A DNA stretch of 64,000 nucleotides from Streptomyces sp. SW4. GTDB lineage: Bacteria > Actinomycetota > Actinomycetes > Streptomycetales > Streptomycetaceae. Every line of letters starts with the position of its first letter. Positions within the stretch are counted from its first letter, which is position 1. Of the stretch, positions 10,770-21,218 are shown one piece after another. The position numbers and the translations under genes were made by a program. Below the pieces are notes generated by a model that worked only from the letters and a program-made list of their open reading frames with translations, searched no databases and was not told where the DNA came from. The DNA lies in contig QKWM01000004.1 in NCBI GenBank assembly GCA_003248315.1, forward strand, positions 124,001-188,000, read 5' to 3'.

Positions 10770-11887
10770 TCAGTGCCCCAGCGTGTGCCACCGGGTGAGG
10801 GCCAGGCCGGTTCCGGGTTCCTGGCGGGCGACCTTCGGCACGCCGTCAGGTCCGAGCAGCGCCACCACCACCCGGCCTCGGCCGTCCCGGGCCAGGGCCG
10901 GGGCGCCCTGGCAGGGCTCGGCGAGCGCGTACCACCAGAAACCGCCGGCCTCGTTCTCCGTGCCGCCCATGCCGAGCACGGCCGTGCCGTCCTGGTCGCG
11001 ATAGGCGAGGACGACGCAGTCGTAACCGTCCACAGGTGCGCGCAGGGAGGCGTACGGGTGCCCGGCCGGCGAACCGCCCAGCGCGGCGGGCCACCCGCCC
11101 GCCCGCCAGGCCGAGGCACCGCCGCCGTCGGCGTCGGTCCAGAAGAACGTGGCGCGGTCGGGGCCGGTCTCCAGCGCGGTCACGGTGCCCGGTGCCGGAC
11201 GCAGTGCGAAGCCGCGAGGGCCGGTGAAGTCACCGCCCGGCTCCAGCTGCCGCCACACGAGCACACCGCTGCCGGCCGCCGCGCAGACCTCCAGCCGGCC
11301 GCCGGACAGGGCGACCGGGGCGGGCGCCTCGTCCAGGCCGGCACCGCCCAGGTCCTCCCAGGCCCGCCAGGCACCGTTCGGGCCTCGCGGCGCAGCGCCA
11401 GACCGTGCCGCGCGGTGCGGACGAAAACGTGCACGGTGCCGTCCTGCGCGACCGCCCCGACCGGTGGGCCCACCGCACGCCCCTCTTCCCGGTCCCGGTG
11501 CGGACCGCCGAGCGAGCGCCAGTCGGTGAACGCCAGGCCCGTCTGGTACTGGATGGCGTGCACGATGTCCACGGCACGTCCGCCGTCGGCCGCCGCACGC
11601 TCCCGGCGGCCGAAGAAGTGGACGTAGCGGTCCGCTCCCTGAACGACCGTCAGATGGTTGAGGCCCGCCGCGGGCACGAAGTGCGGCCCGCTCCACTCGG
11701 GACCGCCCACGGTGGTCTCCGTCCAGCGCAGCAGACCGCCCTCGGTGGGGCGTAGAGGCTGAGCCTGCCGTCCGTGCCCGCCGTGAGCCAGTCGCCGTGG
11801 GCCGCCCCGGACGCGACCCGGACGTGCCCGAGCCCGCTCCGGCCGGCCGGGCGGCCGTGCGCACGGGACCGCCGACCTTCTCCGCAT
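10770..11887 (-). CDS. PLL-like beta-propeller (lectin-type repeat) protein B, frameshifted
   Basis: About 370 residues, without signal peptide or membrane span. It is built from repeats of the kind GAVAQDGTVHVFVRTARHG, seen also as ...GRLEVCAAAGSGVLVWRQ..., the blade signature of PLL/fucose-lectin-type seven-bladed propellers. It is a paralogue of the next gene: both open with a GDWL...GTDGRL/GRDGRL blade and end with a GLAL..W segment. Start ATG 11887 was chosen because GGGGAGG lies 10 bases upstream. Breaks are near 11840, 11745 and 11380. Function is unknown; sugar binding is an inference from the repeat type. Confidence 0.6.
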
Positions 11888-12005
11888 GGCCTGGTGCACC
11901 TCCCCTGAAGCCCGCCGTCGCACGGACAGGGGACCTGAACGCGGAACATCATATGCGTGCCGTTCACCTGTTCCCCATGGCCGTGTCACCGGTCCGCCGG
12001 GCGGC

Positions 12006-13026
12006 TCACACCTCCCCCACGCCGCCAGCGCCAGCCCCGGCTCCTCCTTCCGGCGGGTCAGCAGCAGCCGGCCGGTCGACGGGGACAGGCTCGCCGCCAC
12101 CACCCGGCCGTCCTCGTCCAGCGCCAGCGCCACCTCGGCGTCCGGCGGCAGTTCCGGGCCGGACTCGGTCCACCAGGCGCCCGCCGACTCCAGCTCGGTC
12201 GGATACGCGGCGAAGGCGACCCGGCCGCCGGCCGTGCGCTGGGCCAGCAGCGTGCAGTCGTGGCCGTCGATCTCGCAGCGGAGCGCGGCGAGCGGGCCGG
12301 GCCCGGCGGCGGCGAGCAGCGGCACGGGATCGCCGCCGGGACGCCAGGCGCGGACCTCGCCCGACGCGTCGTCGACGAAGAACAGCGTGACCCGGTCCTC
12401 GGAGGTGGCGAGGGCCCGCAGGGACCCGGGGCGGGCCCGCGCGCCGACGCCCTCCTGGAGGGCGGGCGGGGTGCCCTGCTTCTCCGCCCGCCAGTGCAGG
12501 ATCCCGTCGCGCCCGGTGGCGAACACCTCGATCGCCCCCGACTCCCGCACCGCGGTCACGGGCGTCTCCCCCACGCCCTCGCCCTTCAGGTCGCGCCAGC
12601 CCTCCCAGCCGCCCTTCTCCTTCTGGGCCCGCATGCTCAGCCCGCCGCCGGCGTTGCGGACGAAGACATGGGCGCGGCCCAGCGCGTCGACCGCCACCGC
12701 GGGCGTCCCGGTGCGGTCGCCCTGCTTGTCCGGGTGGCCGATCGGCTGCCAGTCCAGGGGCGCGAGCCGCGGCCGGAAGTGGGTGGAGTGCACGAGGCCG
12801 GACTCGCCGGGGACGGTGGGCCGCCAGGCGACCAGGTGCCCGTACCCGTCGCCGCCGCTGCCGGCCGCGTGCTGCCCGGGTGCAGCTTCTGGTCGCCGCC
12901 GACCCTGCGCGGCGGTTCCCAGGGCCCCCCGGGCCCGAGTTCGGCGCGGCACAGCAGGGCCTCGCTCGACGGCAGATAGACGCAGAGGCGGCCGTCGCGG
13001 CCGCGAAGGAGCCAGTCGCCGTTCAC
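12006..13026 (-). CDS. PLL-like beta-propeller (lectin-type repeat) protein A, frameshifted
   Basis: About 340 residues beginning at GTG 13026. Propeller blades are seen as VAVDALGRAHVFVRNAGGG and ESGAIEVFATGRDGILHW, each about 50 residues apart. There is no export signal. Breaks are near 12880 and 12015; the second repair ends the protein at TGA 12006-12008, matching the short tail of its paralogue downstream rather than running on as a fusion. The two genes lie 118 bases apart on the same strand, with the second having its own Shine-Dalgarno, so they are probably a duplicated operon. Partner or ligand is not evident. Confidence 0.55.
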
Positions 13027-13103
13027 CGGTTCACTCTAAGCGGGCCGGACCCCGGGTCGCCGGGTGGGGCGGCCGGGTGAGGGGTCCGTGGCACCCTGGC
13101 GGC

Positions 13104-13477
13104 ATGGACGACAACGCCCCGCTGCTCGTGATCGTCGATGCCGCCAACGTCGTCGGGTCGGTGCCCGACGGGTGGTGGCGGGACCGGCGCGGTGCCGCGG
13201 AGCGGCTGCGGGACCGGCTGTCCGCGGACGGGGTGCCGGGGCACTCGGGTGCCGTGGAGATCGTGCTCGTGGTGGAGGGCGCGGCGCGCGGTGTCGAGTC
13301 CGTGCCGGGGGTGTGCGTCGAGTCGGCGCCGGGCAGCGGCGACGACCACATGGTCGACCTGGTCGCCCGGGCGGACGGCCGCAGCGTCCTGGTGGTGACG
13401 GCCGACCGCGAGCTGCGGCGCCGGGTGACCGAGCTGGGCGCACAGGTGGCGGGCCGCGCACGGTCCGCCCGGAGTGA
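13104..13477 (+). CDS. NYN/PIN-like nuclease-fold protein, frameshifted at the end
   Basis: About 125 residues. LLVIVDAANVVGSVPDGWW gives the first acidic strand and Asn of the NYN/PIN fold, SGDDHMVDLV the central acidic pair, and SVLVVTADRELRRRV the last acidic strand. Such proteins are usually small metal-dependent RNases, but no partner antitoxin is adjacent. One missing C near 13453 restores the ending VAGPRTVRPE with TGA 13475-13477; otherwise the frame runs for hundreds of codons into the opposite-strand gene. Start ATG 13104 is the first in frame. Confidence 0.65.
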
Positions 13478-13566
13478 ACCGGCGGCCCGCCCGGGCGAGT
13501 GGCCCGCACGGGGCGAGCGGCCCGCCCGGGGCGAGCCCGCCCGCCCGGACCCGGCGCACCGCTGCG

Positions 13567-15031
13567 TCACGTCCCCCGGCGGACGTACAGCACCGCCCCG
13601 TCCACCGATCCCTCCGCCACGTACTCCCGCGCCAGCAGCCGGCGCAGGGTGGGCAGACGGTCCGGGGCGTAGGGCTTGCCGCGGGAGTCGTCGACGACGA
13701 GGGCCGGCGGGCGGGCGGCCAGCTCGGCCCGGAAGACCGGCCAGGCGCCGTGGACGCCGTACGCCTCGCCGACCCGGGCACCGTCCGGCCGCCGCTGTAG
13801 TTGGTGAGCAGGCCCGCGGTGAGGTAGCGGCTGGCGGGGTGCGGTCGGCGAGCCAGTACGTCTCCGGGTGCATGCCCCAGATCAGCACGGGCTCGGCGGC
13901 GCCGGTGCGGCGGGCCGCCGCCTCCGCCAGGCGCCGGGCGTGGTCCAGCTCGGTGCGGGGCGCCAGCAGGCCCCAGGTGAGGAACAGGACGCAGCAGCAC
14001 GCGGAGACCAGCAGCGCACGCGCGCGGCACGGCCGGGGCAGGGTGCGCAGCGCGGCGGCCGCCAGCAGGGCCAGGGGCGGCAGGAGCTGGAGGTGGTAGT
14101 GGCCGAAGAAGTGCAGTCCCGTCGTCACCGCCCCGGCCGAGGCCGCGAGCCACAGCCACAGGTCGGCGGTGCCCGTCCGGCCGGTGCGGGTGCGCAGCGC
14201 CCGGGCCAGCGGCACCAGCACGCCCGCGCAGGCCACGGCGAGCAGCGCGGTGTTGGCCAGGGCCCGGCCGAGGACGTGCGGCACCGAACCGGAGAAGGAG
14301 GCGTACGTCCCCGAGCCCGTCACCGTCCAGAAGAGGAACCCCGCCGGGTCGGTGAGCAGCGCGGCGCCCAGGACGGGGGCGGCGGAGCCCGCCGCGAGCC
14401 GGATCAGGCCGGCCCGGCCGGCGCCGCCGGTCAGCGCCAGCCACAGCACCGGCAGCAGGACCGCCCCGCCGGTCTGCTTGGCGAGGAAGGCGCAGCCGAC
14501 GGCGAGCCCGGCGGCACCCCAGCGGCAGCGGTCGGCGCACCACATCGCGGCGGCCGTGCAGGGCAGTATGAACACCGCGAAGGCGGCGGCCTGGGCGTCC
14601 TCGGGGTTGAGCCCGACCGACACCAGCAGGTACAGCGCCCCGGCGGTGCGGCCGGTGCCGTCGCCCCAGCGGCGCCGGGCGAGCGAGGCCAGCGCCGCGG
14701 CGGTGGCGAGCTGGGCGAGGACCGCCAGCAGACGCACCGACACCAGCGACTCGGACCCGGTGAGCGCGAACGCGGCCTGGTACAGCCAGGGCACCAGGGG
14801 CGGCTTGCGGTCGACGACCGTCTCGTACAGCTCCCCGCCGGACGCCAGCAGGCGGGCCTGTACGGCGAGGAAGCCCTCGTCGGGGTTCCACACGGGCCGG
14901 GTGAAGGACGGGAGCCGGGTGACCAGGGCCAGCCCGGCCAGCAGCGGCAGCAGGCGTGTCCAGTACCCGGTGCGGCCCCCGTCCCGCGCCCTGGGCACGG
15001 ACGGTGACGGGAGCGTCGACGGAGCGTGCAT
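13567..15031 (-). CDS. Multispan glycosyltransferase-39-like membrane protein, frameshifted
   Basis: About 488 residues with roughly ten hydrophobic spans. Near the N-terminus, WNPDEGFLAVQARLL and VVDRKPPLVPWLY match the first-loop Asp-Glu motif and the conserved lysine-proline segment of ArnT/PMT-type (GT39/GT83) enzymes. These transfer a sugar from a polyprenyl-phosphate donor outside the membrane. The C-terminus ends AVLYVRRGT at TGA 13567-13569. Breaks are near 13840 and 13790. The start is ATG 15031 or an ATG about 45 bases upstream; neither has a strong Shine-Dalgarno. It belongs by position with the envelope genes above. Confidence 0.75.
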
Positions 15032-15111
15032 GGGCGGCACGCTATCCGGCCCCGCATCTCCCACCGGACGGGACATACGGGGCCGGGTTCGATCAGCGTC
15101 CGGGACGGCGG

Positions 15112-16725
15112 TCACGGCGTACCGCCGCCGGGTCCGCCCGGACCGCCGGGTCCGCCCGGACCGCCGGGACCGCCCGGACCGCCCGGTCCACCGGTGCCTC
15201 CGGTGCCTCCCGGGCCGCCGGCCGGCTTGAACACCTCGCCGACGTCGGTCTCCTCGCCCCGGCCCAGCCGGCTGTGCGAGCGGCTGTACAGGAAGTAGAC
15301 GAGGATGCCGATGGCCATCCAGATGCCGAACCGGACCCAGGTCTCGGCCGGCAGGTTCAGCATCAGCCACAGCGAGGCGGCCACCGACAGGATCGGCAGG
15401 ACCGGCACCCAGGGGGTGCGGAACGCGCGGTGCAGGTCGGGCCGGGTCCGGCGCAGGATGAGCACGCTGATCGCCACCACCACGAAGGCGAACAGGGTGC
15501 CGATGTTCACCAGCTCCGCGAGCTCCGTGAGGCTGGTGAAGCCCGCCAGGATCGCGATGATCACGCCGAGCAGGATGGTCGGCCGGTGCGGGGTGCGGAA
15601 GCGCGGGTGCACGCGGGAGAAGAAGCGCGGCAGCAGTCCGTCGCGGCTCATCGCGAAGAACACCCGGGTCTGGCCGAGCAGCAGGATCATGCAGACCGTG
15701 GTCAGGCCGACGGCGGCGCCGAAGCTGATGAAGCCGGCGAACCAGGGATGCCCGGTCGCCTTGAAGGCGTCGGCGAGCGGCGCGTCCACGGACAGTTCGC
15801 TGTAGTGCTGCATGCCGGTGACGACGATGGACACCGCGACGTACAGCACGGTGCAGATGAACAGCGAGCCGAGGATGCCGCGCGGCATGTCGCGCTGCGG
15901 GTTCCGGGTCTCCTCGGCGGCGGTGGCGACGATGTCGAAGCCGATGAAGGCGAAGAAGACGACGGACGCCGCGGTGAAGATGCCCATGACGCCGAAGTTG
16001 GCCGGCGCCCATCCGAACATCAGCTGGATCAGCGGCGAGTGCAGGCCGCTGCCGGCCTCGACGGGCTGCGACTCGGGGATGAACGGATCGTAGTTGGAGC
16101 CGGTGATGAAGAAGGCGCCCGCGATGATCACGACGAGGACGACGGTCACCTTGATCGCGACGACCAGCGAGGTGACCCGCGCCGAGAGCTTCATGCCGAG
16201 GACGAGGATGCCGGTGAGGACGAGGACCAGCGCGGCCGCGAGGATGTCGAAACTGAAACCGTCGGCGGCGGTCGGCCCGGCGAGCGCTTCGGGCATGTGC
16301 CACCCGGCGTTCTCCATGAGGGAGCGGATGTAGCCGGACCAGCCGACCGCCACCACCGCCGTCCCCAGGGCGAACTCCAGGACCAGGTCCCAGCCGATGA
16401 TCCAGGCGGGCAGCTCACCGAGCGAGGCGTAGGAGAAGGTGTACGCGGAGCCGGCCACCGGGACGGTGGAGGCGAACTCCGCGTAGCACAGTGCGGCGAG
16501 TGCGCAGACGACACCGGCGACGACGAAGGCCAGGGCGACCGCGGGACCGGCGTTGTTCTTGGCGACGGTGCCGGTCAGAACGAAGATGCCGGTGCCGATG
16601 ATCACACCGACGCCGAAGACGGTCAGATCGAGCGCGGACAGGGACTTCTTGAGCTGATGCTCGGGCTCCTCGGTATCGAGGATGGACTGCTCGACGTTCT
16701 TCGTTCTGAAGAGACTGCTGCTCAT
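15112..16725 (-). CDS. APC-superfamily (CAT-type) amino-acid permease with Gly-Gly-Pro tail
   Basis: 537 residues, intact. LTVFGVGVIIGTGIFVLTG in the first span and FFAFIGFDIVATAAEETRNP are hallmarks of cationic amino-acid transporter-type APC permeases; about 12 spans are visible between residues 30 and 490. It should import an amino acid across the plasma membrane; the substrate is not determined. After the last span a cytoplasmic-side tail GRGEETDVGEVFKPA leads into about 35 residues that are almost wholly Gly, Pro and Thr in a Gly-Gly-Pro pattern. Start ATG 16725 has GGAGG at 6 bases. It stands between dxs and the glycosyltransferase, transcribed alone. Confidence 0.9.
   Translation of the reverse strand: MSSSLFRTKNVEQSILDTEEPEHQLKKSLSALDLTVFGVGVIIGTGIFVLTGTVAKNNAGPAVALAFVVAGVVCALAALCYAEFASTVPVAGSAYTFSYASLGELPAWIIGWDLVLEFALGTAVVAVGWSGYIRSLMENAGWHMPEALAGPTAADGFSFDILAAALVLVLTGILVLGMKLSARVTSLVVAIKVTVVLVVIIAGAFFITGSNYDPFIPESQPVEAGSGLHSPLIQLMFGWAPANFGVMGIFTAASVVFFAFIGFDIVATAAEETRNPQRDMPRGILGSLFICTVLYVAVSIVVTGMQHYSELSVDAPLADAFKATGHPWFAGFISFGAAVGLTTVCMILLLGQTRVFFAMSRDGLLPRFFSRVHPRFRTPHRPTILLGVIIAILAGFTSLTELAELVNIGTLFAFVVVAISVLILRRTRPDLHRAFRTPWVPVLPILSVAASLWLMLNLPAETWVRFGIWMAIGILVYFLYSRSHSRLGRGEETDVGEVFKPAGGPGGTGGTGGPGGPGGPGGPGGPGGPGGPGGGTP
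15124..15222 (-). repeat. Imperfect 9-bp tandem repeat coding for a Gly-Gly-Pro tail
   Basis: Repeated CCGCCCGGA / CCGCCGGGT units, in frame with the permease and coding for Gly-Gly-Pro triplets with two Gly-Gly-Thr variants. Confidence 0.8.
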
Positions 16726-16861
16726 GGGTACCTCCACGCTTGTCGTCCTCGACATGATCGAGAGGGGGCGTACTGCGTATGCCCCGGCGTGGCCCACGTC
16801 ACACGGACGGGCCGGTCTCACCACTGCAACGAGTGGGTGACACCGGCCCATCGGCGGTACA

Positions 16862-18786
16862 TCAGTCGCGCGCGGCCTCCACCGAGTCCACGTCCGCGCC
16901 CGTCCGGGCGTAGCCGTCGAGCTTGGCGACCAGGCCGGTGACCTGGCGGGCGATGTCGGGCGCGGTGAGCCCGATCTCGGCGAGCACCTCGGCGCGCGAG
17001 GCGTGGTCGAGGAAGCGCGGCGGGATGCCGAAGTCGCGCAGCGGCACGTCCACGCCCGCGTCCCGCAGGGCCTGGGCGATGGCGGAGCCGACACCGCCGA
17101 CGCGGGAGTTGTCCTCGACGGTGACGACCACGCGGTGCCGCTCGGCGAGCGGGGCCATGGCCTCGTCGACGGGCTTGACCCAGCGCGGGTCGACGACGGT
17201 GGTGGAGATGCCCTGCTTGTTCAGCAGGTCGGCGACCTCCAGGCACATCGGGGCGAGGGCGCCCACGGAGACCAGCAGGACGTCCGGGGTGTCGGTGCCG
17301 GGCTCGCGCAGCACGTCCATGCCGCCGACGCGGCCCACGGCCGGGACCGCCGGGCCGACGGCGCCCTTGGAGAAGCGGACCACGGTCGGGGCGTCGTCGA
17401 CGGCGACGGCCTCGCGGAGCTGGGCGCGGACCTGGTCGGCGTCGCGCGGGGCGGCGAGCCGCAGGCCGGGGACGACCTGGAGGATCGACATGTCCCACAT
17501 GCCGTTGTGCGAGGCGCCGTCCGTGCCGGTGATGCCGGCCCGGTCCAGCACGAAGGTGACGCCGCACTTGTGCAGGGCGACGTCCATCAGGACCTGGTCG
17601 AAGGCGCGGTTGAGGAAGGTGGCGTAGACCGCGAAGACCGGGTGCAGGCCGCCGTGGGCGAGGCCCGCCGCGGAGACGGCGCCGTGCTGCTCGGCGATAC
17701 CGACGTCGTACACCCGTTCGGGGAAGCGCTTGGCGAACTTGTCGAGGCCGACCGGCTGGAGCATCGCGGCGGTGATGGCGACGATGTCCTCGCGCTCCTC
17801 GCCGAGCCTGACCATCTCCTCGCCGAAGACGGAGGTCCAGTCGGCGCCGGAGGAGGCGATCGGCAGGCCCGTGTCGGGGTGGATCTTGCCGACGGCGTGG
17901 AAGCGGTCGGCCTCGTCGGCGAGGGCGGGCTGGTAGCCGCGGCCCTTCTCGGTGAGGCAGTGCACGATGACCGGGCCGCCGAACCGCTTGGCGCGGGTCA
18001 GCGCGGACTCCAGGGCCTCGATGTCGTGGCCGTCGATGGGGCCGACGTACTTCAGGCCCAGGTCCTCGAACATGCCCTGCGGGGCGATGAAGTCCTTCAG
18101 GCCCTTCTTGGCGCCGTGCAGGGTGTCGTAGAGCGGGCGTCCGACGACCGGGGTGCGCTCCAGGACCTCCTTGGTGCGGGCCAGGAAGCGCTCGTAGCCG
18201 TCGGTGGTGCGCAGGGTCGCCAGGTGGTTGGCGAGGCCGCCGATCGTGGGGGCGTAGGAGCGCTCGTTGTCGTTGACGACGATGACCAGGGGGCGGTCCT
18301 TGGCGTCGGCGATGTTGTTCAGCGCCTCCCAGGCCATGCCGCCGGTCAGCGCGCCGTCGCCGATGACCGCGACGACGTGGTCGTCGCGTTTGAGCACCTG
18401 GTTGGCCTTGGCGATGCCGTCGGCCCAGCCGAGGACGGTGGAGGCGTGGCTGTTCTCGATGACGTCGTGCTCGGACTCCGCCTGCGAGGGGTAGCCGGAC
18501 AGGCCCCCTTCATCTTCAGGCGGGAGAAGTCCTGGCGGCCGGTGACCAGCTTGTGCACGTAGGACTGGTGGCCGGTGTCCCAGAGCACCTTGTCCTTCGG
18601 CGAGTCGAAGACGCGGTGCAGGGCGAGGGTCAGCTCCACCACACCGAGGTTGGGTCCGAGGTGGCCGCCGGTCTTGGAGACGGCGTCGACGAGGAAGGTC
18701 CGGATCTCCCGGGCCAGCTCCTGAAGCTCCTCCAGGCTGAGCCGGTCCAGATCGCGCGGTCCCCTGATGCGGGTCAGCAGCGGCAC
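16862..18786 (-). CDS. dxs: 1-deoxy-D-xylulose-5-phosphate synthase, frameshifted
   Basis: About 642 residues, the usual length. It condenses pyruvate and glyceraldehyde-3-phosphate to DXP, the first step of the MEP isoprenoid pathway. [17 protein letters not shown] holds the catalytic His, [16 protein letters not shown] is the thiamine-diphosphate/Mg motif, and [18 protein letters not shown] lies in the transketolase pyrimidine domain (about residues 320-490), followed by the C-terminal transketolase domain. Start GTG 18786 follows AAGGAGG at 6 bases. The single break near 18505 lies between KLKGG-type and LSGYPS segments. Transcribed as its own unit. Confidence 0.94.
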
Positions 18787-18931
18787 CCGTGCCTCCTTGC
18801 AGTAGAGCTGTTCGAGCTGTTGCCGGGCTCGTCGAGTCTAATGTTCCGCCGCGGCCGGCGGTCTCCGGGCGGTGCGTCGTACGTCACGCATTCGGCCGTA
18901 CCCCACTACGGCCCGTTCTACGACACGGCGG

Positions 18932-18960
18932 TGCCCGGCACCTGTCGGAGGCACCGGGCA
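18932..18960 (-). terminator. Terminator of the xylFGH operon
   Basis: On the minus strand an 11-bp stem (TGCCCGGTGCC with GGTGCCGGGCA, two G-T pairs) and a 7-base loop lie 22 bases after the permease stop. Confidence 0.6.
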
Positions 18961-18982
18961 TCGCGTGAAGCGTCCGGGGTGT

Positions 18983-20278
18983 CTAGGCCCGGCCGGCGGT
19001 CTTCTGCGTCCTGCGCGTCACCGCGTCGATGACGACGGTGATCAGGAGCACGCCACCGGTGATCATGTACTGCACCGGCGAGGCGACGCCCTGGAGGGCG
19101 AGGCCGTACTGGATCGAGACGATGACCAGGACACCGAGCAGCGCGTTCCAGGTCCGGCCGCGGCCGCCGAAGAGCGACGTGCCGCCGATCACCGCGGCGG
19201 CGATCGAGTTCATCAGCAGGTCACCGCCGCCGGCGCCCTGGTTGGCGGCGGCGATCTTCGACGCGATGAACAGGCCGCCGAGGGCCGCGAAGGTGCCGGC
19301 GATCGCGAAGACCGAGATGCGCACCGCCGTGACGTTGATGCCGGCGCGGCGGGACGCCTCGACGCTGCCGCCGAGCGCGAAGATCTTGCGGCCGTAGGCG
19401 GTGCGCCGCAGGACGAAGTCGGTCAGCAGCAGCACCGCGATGAAGATCACCACGGCCAGCGGCAGGCCCTTGTACTGGTTGAAGACGATCGCCACGGCGA
19501 AGGCCAGGACCGCCAGCACCACGGTCCGCGCGACGATCTCGCTCACCGGCCGGGACGGCACACCGGCGGCCTCGCGGCGGCGGTTGTCGAAGAAGGCGGT
19601 GAGGAAGTAGCCGGCGGTGACCACGACGGCCAGGCCGTACGCGGCGGCCACGTCGGAGAAGTAGTAGCTGGTCAGCTGGGCGACGACGCCCTCGCTGTCC
19701 AGGTTGATGGTGCCGTTGGAGCCCAGCACCTGGAGCATGAAGCCGTTCCAGAACAGCAGGCCGGCCAGGGTGACGGCGAAGGCGGGGACGCCGACCCGGG
19801 CGAAGAAGAAGCCGTGGACGGCGCCGGCCGCCGTGCCGGTGAGGACGGCCAGGACGAAGGCCAGCCACTCGTTCATGCCCTGGTTGACGGCGAGGACCGC
19901 GAACACGGCGCCCGCCACACCGCTGACCGAGCCGACCGACAGGTCGATCTCGCCGAGCAGCAGCACATGCACGATGCCGACGGCGATCATGCCGGTGCCG
20001 ACCATGGCGACGGACATGTCGGAGAGGTTGCCGGCGGTCAGGAAGTTCGAGTTCAGGCTGGTGAAGATGGCCCAGATGATCACCAGGCCGATGACGACCG
20101 GGATCGAGCCGAGGTCACCGGACTTCAGCTTGCGCTTGAACTCGTCGACGTAGCCGGCGAAGCCCTTCTCGCGGACCAGCAGGCGCGGGTCGACGACGGT
20201 GACCGCGGCGGCGGCCGCCTCCGGGTTCTCCACGACGTGGTCCCCGGACGGCGTGGAGGTCTTGTCGATGCTGCTCAC
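18983..20278 (-). CDS. xylH: Xylose-type sugar ABC transporter permease
   Basis: 431 residues, intact, with about ten spans. GEIDLSVGSVSGVAGAVFA is the signature loop of CUT2-family (ribose/xylose) permeases, and the conserved GVPAFAVTLAGLLFWNG and AAAVIGGTSLFGGRG segments follow. It forms the membrane channel for the XylF-bound sugar, energised by XylG. Start GTG 20278 overlaps the xylG stop as GTGA, so synthesis is coupled. Last gene of the operon, followed by a terminator. Confidence 0.9.
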   Translation of the reverse strand: MSSIDKTSTPSGDHVVENPEAAAAAVTVVDPRLLVREKGFAGYVDEFKRKLKSGDLGSIPVVIGLVIIWAIFTSLNSNFLTAGNLSDMSVAMVGTGMIAVGIVHVLLLGEIDLSVGSVSGVAGAVFAVLAVNQGMNEWLAFVLAVLTGTAAGAVHGFFFARVGVPAFAVTLAGLLFWNGFMLQVLGSNGTINLDSEGVVAQLTSYYFSDVAAAYGLAVVVTAGYFLTAFFDNRRREAAGVPSRPVSEIVARTVVLAVLAFAVAIVFNQYKGLPLAVVIFIAVLLLTDFVLRRTAYGRKIFALGGSVEASRRAGINVTAVRISVFAIAGTFAALGGLFIASKIAAANQGAGGGDLLMNSIAAAVIGGTSLFGGRGRTWNALLGVLVIVSIQYGLALQGVASPVQYMITGGVLLITVVIDAVTRRTQKTAGRA

Positions 20279-21056
20279 TTCTGGACCTCCCCATGAGTGC
20301 GCGCCGCACGGCGGGTCACGGCGTTGTCCGTGGCGCCGGTGATGGCGGAGATGATCTCTTCCTGCGAGGTCGACTTGACCTCGAACACGCCGTTGTTGCG
20401 CCCGAGGCGCAGCACGGCGACCTTGTCCGCCACGGCCTTGACGTCGGCCATGTTGTGGCTGATGAGGATGACCGCGTGCCCGCGCTCGCGCAGCCGCTCG
20501 ACCAGGTCGAGGACCTGTGCGGTCTGCTCGACGCCGAGGGCGGCGGTGGGCTCGTCGAGGATGACGAGCTTGGGCTCGCCCAGCATGGAGCGGGCGATCG
20601 CCACGACCTGGCGCTGACCGCCGGAGAGGGAGGCGATCGGGATGCGGACGCTGGGGATGCGGATGGACAGCGTGTCCAGCAGCTCACGGCTGCGGCGCTC
20701 CATCTCCACCTCGTCCAGCACGCCGCGCTTGCGCAGCTCCCGGCCCAGGTAGAGGTTGCCGACGACATCGATGTTGTCGCACAGCGCGAGGTCCTGGTAC
20801 ACCGTCGCGATGCCAGGTTCTGGGCGTCGTGCGGCTTGTTGATGGTGACGGACCTGCCTTCCCACTCGATGACGCCCTCATCGATGGGGTGCACGCCGGC
20901 GATCGTCTTGACCAGCGTGGACTTTCCGGCGCCGTTGTCGCCGACCAGGGCGACGACTTCACCGCCGTGGACCTCAAGCTCTACGTCGGTGAGCGCCTGG
21001 ACGGCACCGAATCGCTTGGAGACCCCGCGCAACGCCAGCACGGGCGTAGCGGACAC
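20275..21056 (-). CDS. xylG: Xylose-type sugar ABC transporter ATP-binding protein, frameshifted
   Basis: About 260 residues, a single-ATPase-domain form rather than the 500-residue double domain usual in CUT2 importers. Walker A is GDNGAGKSTLVK, the signature LSGGQRQVVAIARSM and Walker B LVILDEPTAALG, followed by the switch His in LISHNMAD. Start GTG 21056 was preferred over TTG 21065 because AAGGAG lies 9 bases upstream of it and directly abuts the TTG. The break near 20815 lies just before the Q-loop segment TVYQDLALC. Couples ATP hydrolysis to uptake with XylH. Confidence 0.9.
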
Positions 21057-21115
21057 GTGAACCAACTCCTTCGCCGCCTGACCCGGCGGAAGGTAGTGCA
21101 GATGGGGGTGTTCCG

Positions 21116-21163
21116 TCCGGCGCCCGCATAGCTTGCGGGGCTGGTGTCGTGCGGGGCGCCGGA
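21116..21163 (-). promoter_or_regulatory. Long inverted repeat between xylF and xylG
   Basis: Arms TCCGGCGCCCGCA and TGCGGGGCGCCGGA pair over 13-14 bases around a 21-base loop; one unpaired C may itself be an assembly error. It lies in the 162-base gap after the binding-protein gene. This is a common place for a partial terminator or RNA-stabilising stem that keeps binding protein in excess over the membrane components. Confidence 0.5.
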
Positions 21164-21218
21164 GGAGCTGGGGCGGCCGGTCCGGGCGCGCCGAGGCGGG
21201 CCGGGACGCGGGGACCGC

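Noticed and set aside
12006..13026. One 750-residue fusion of the two propeller proteins
   Set aside because: A stop appears after one-base repair at the position matching the paralogue's end, and the second gene has its own Shine-Dalgarno.
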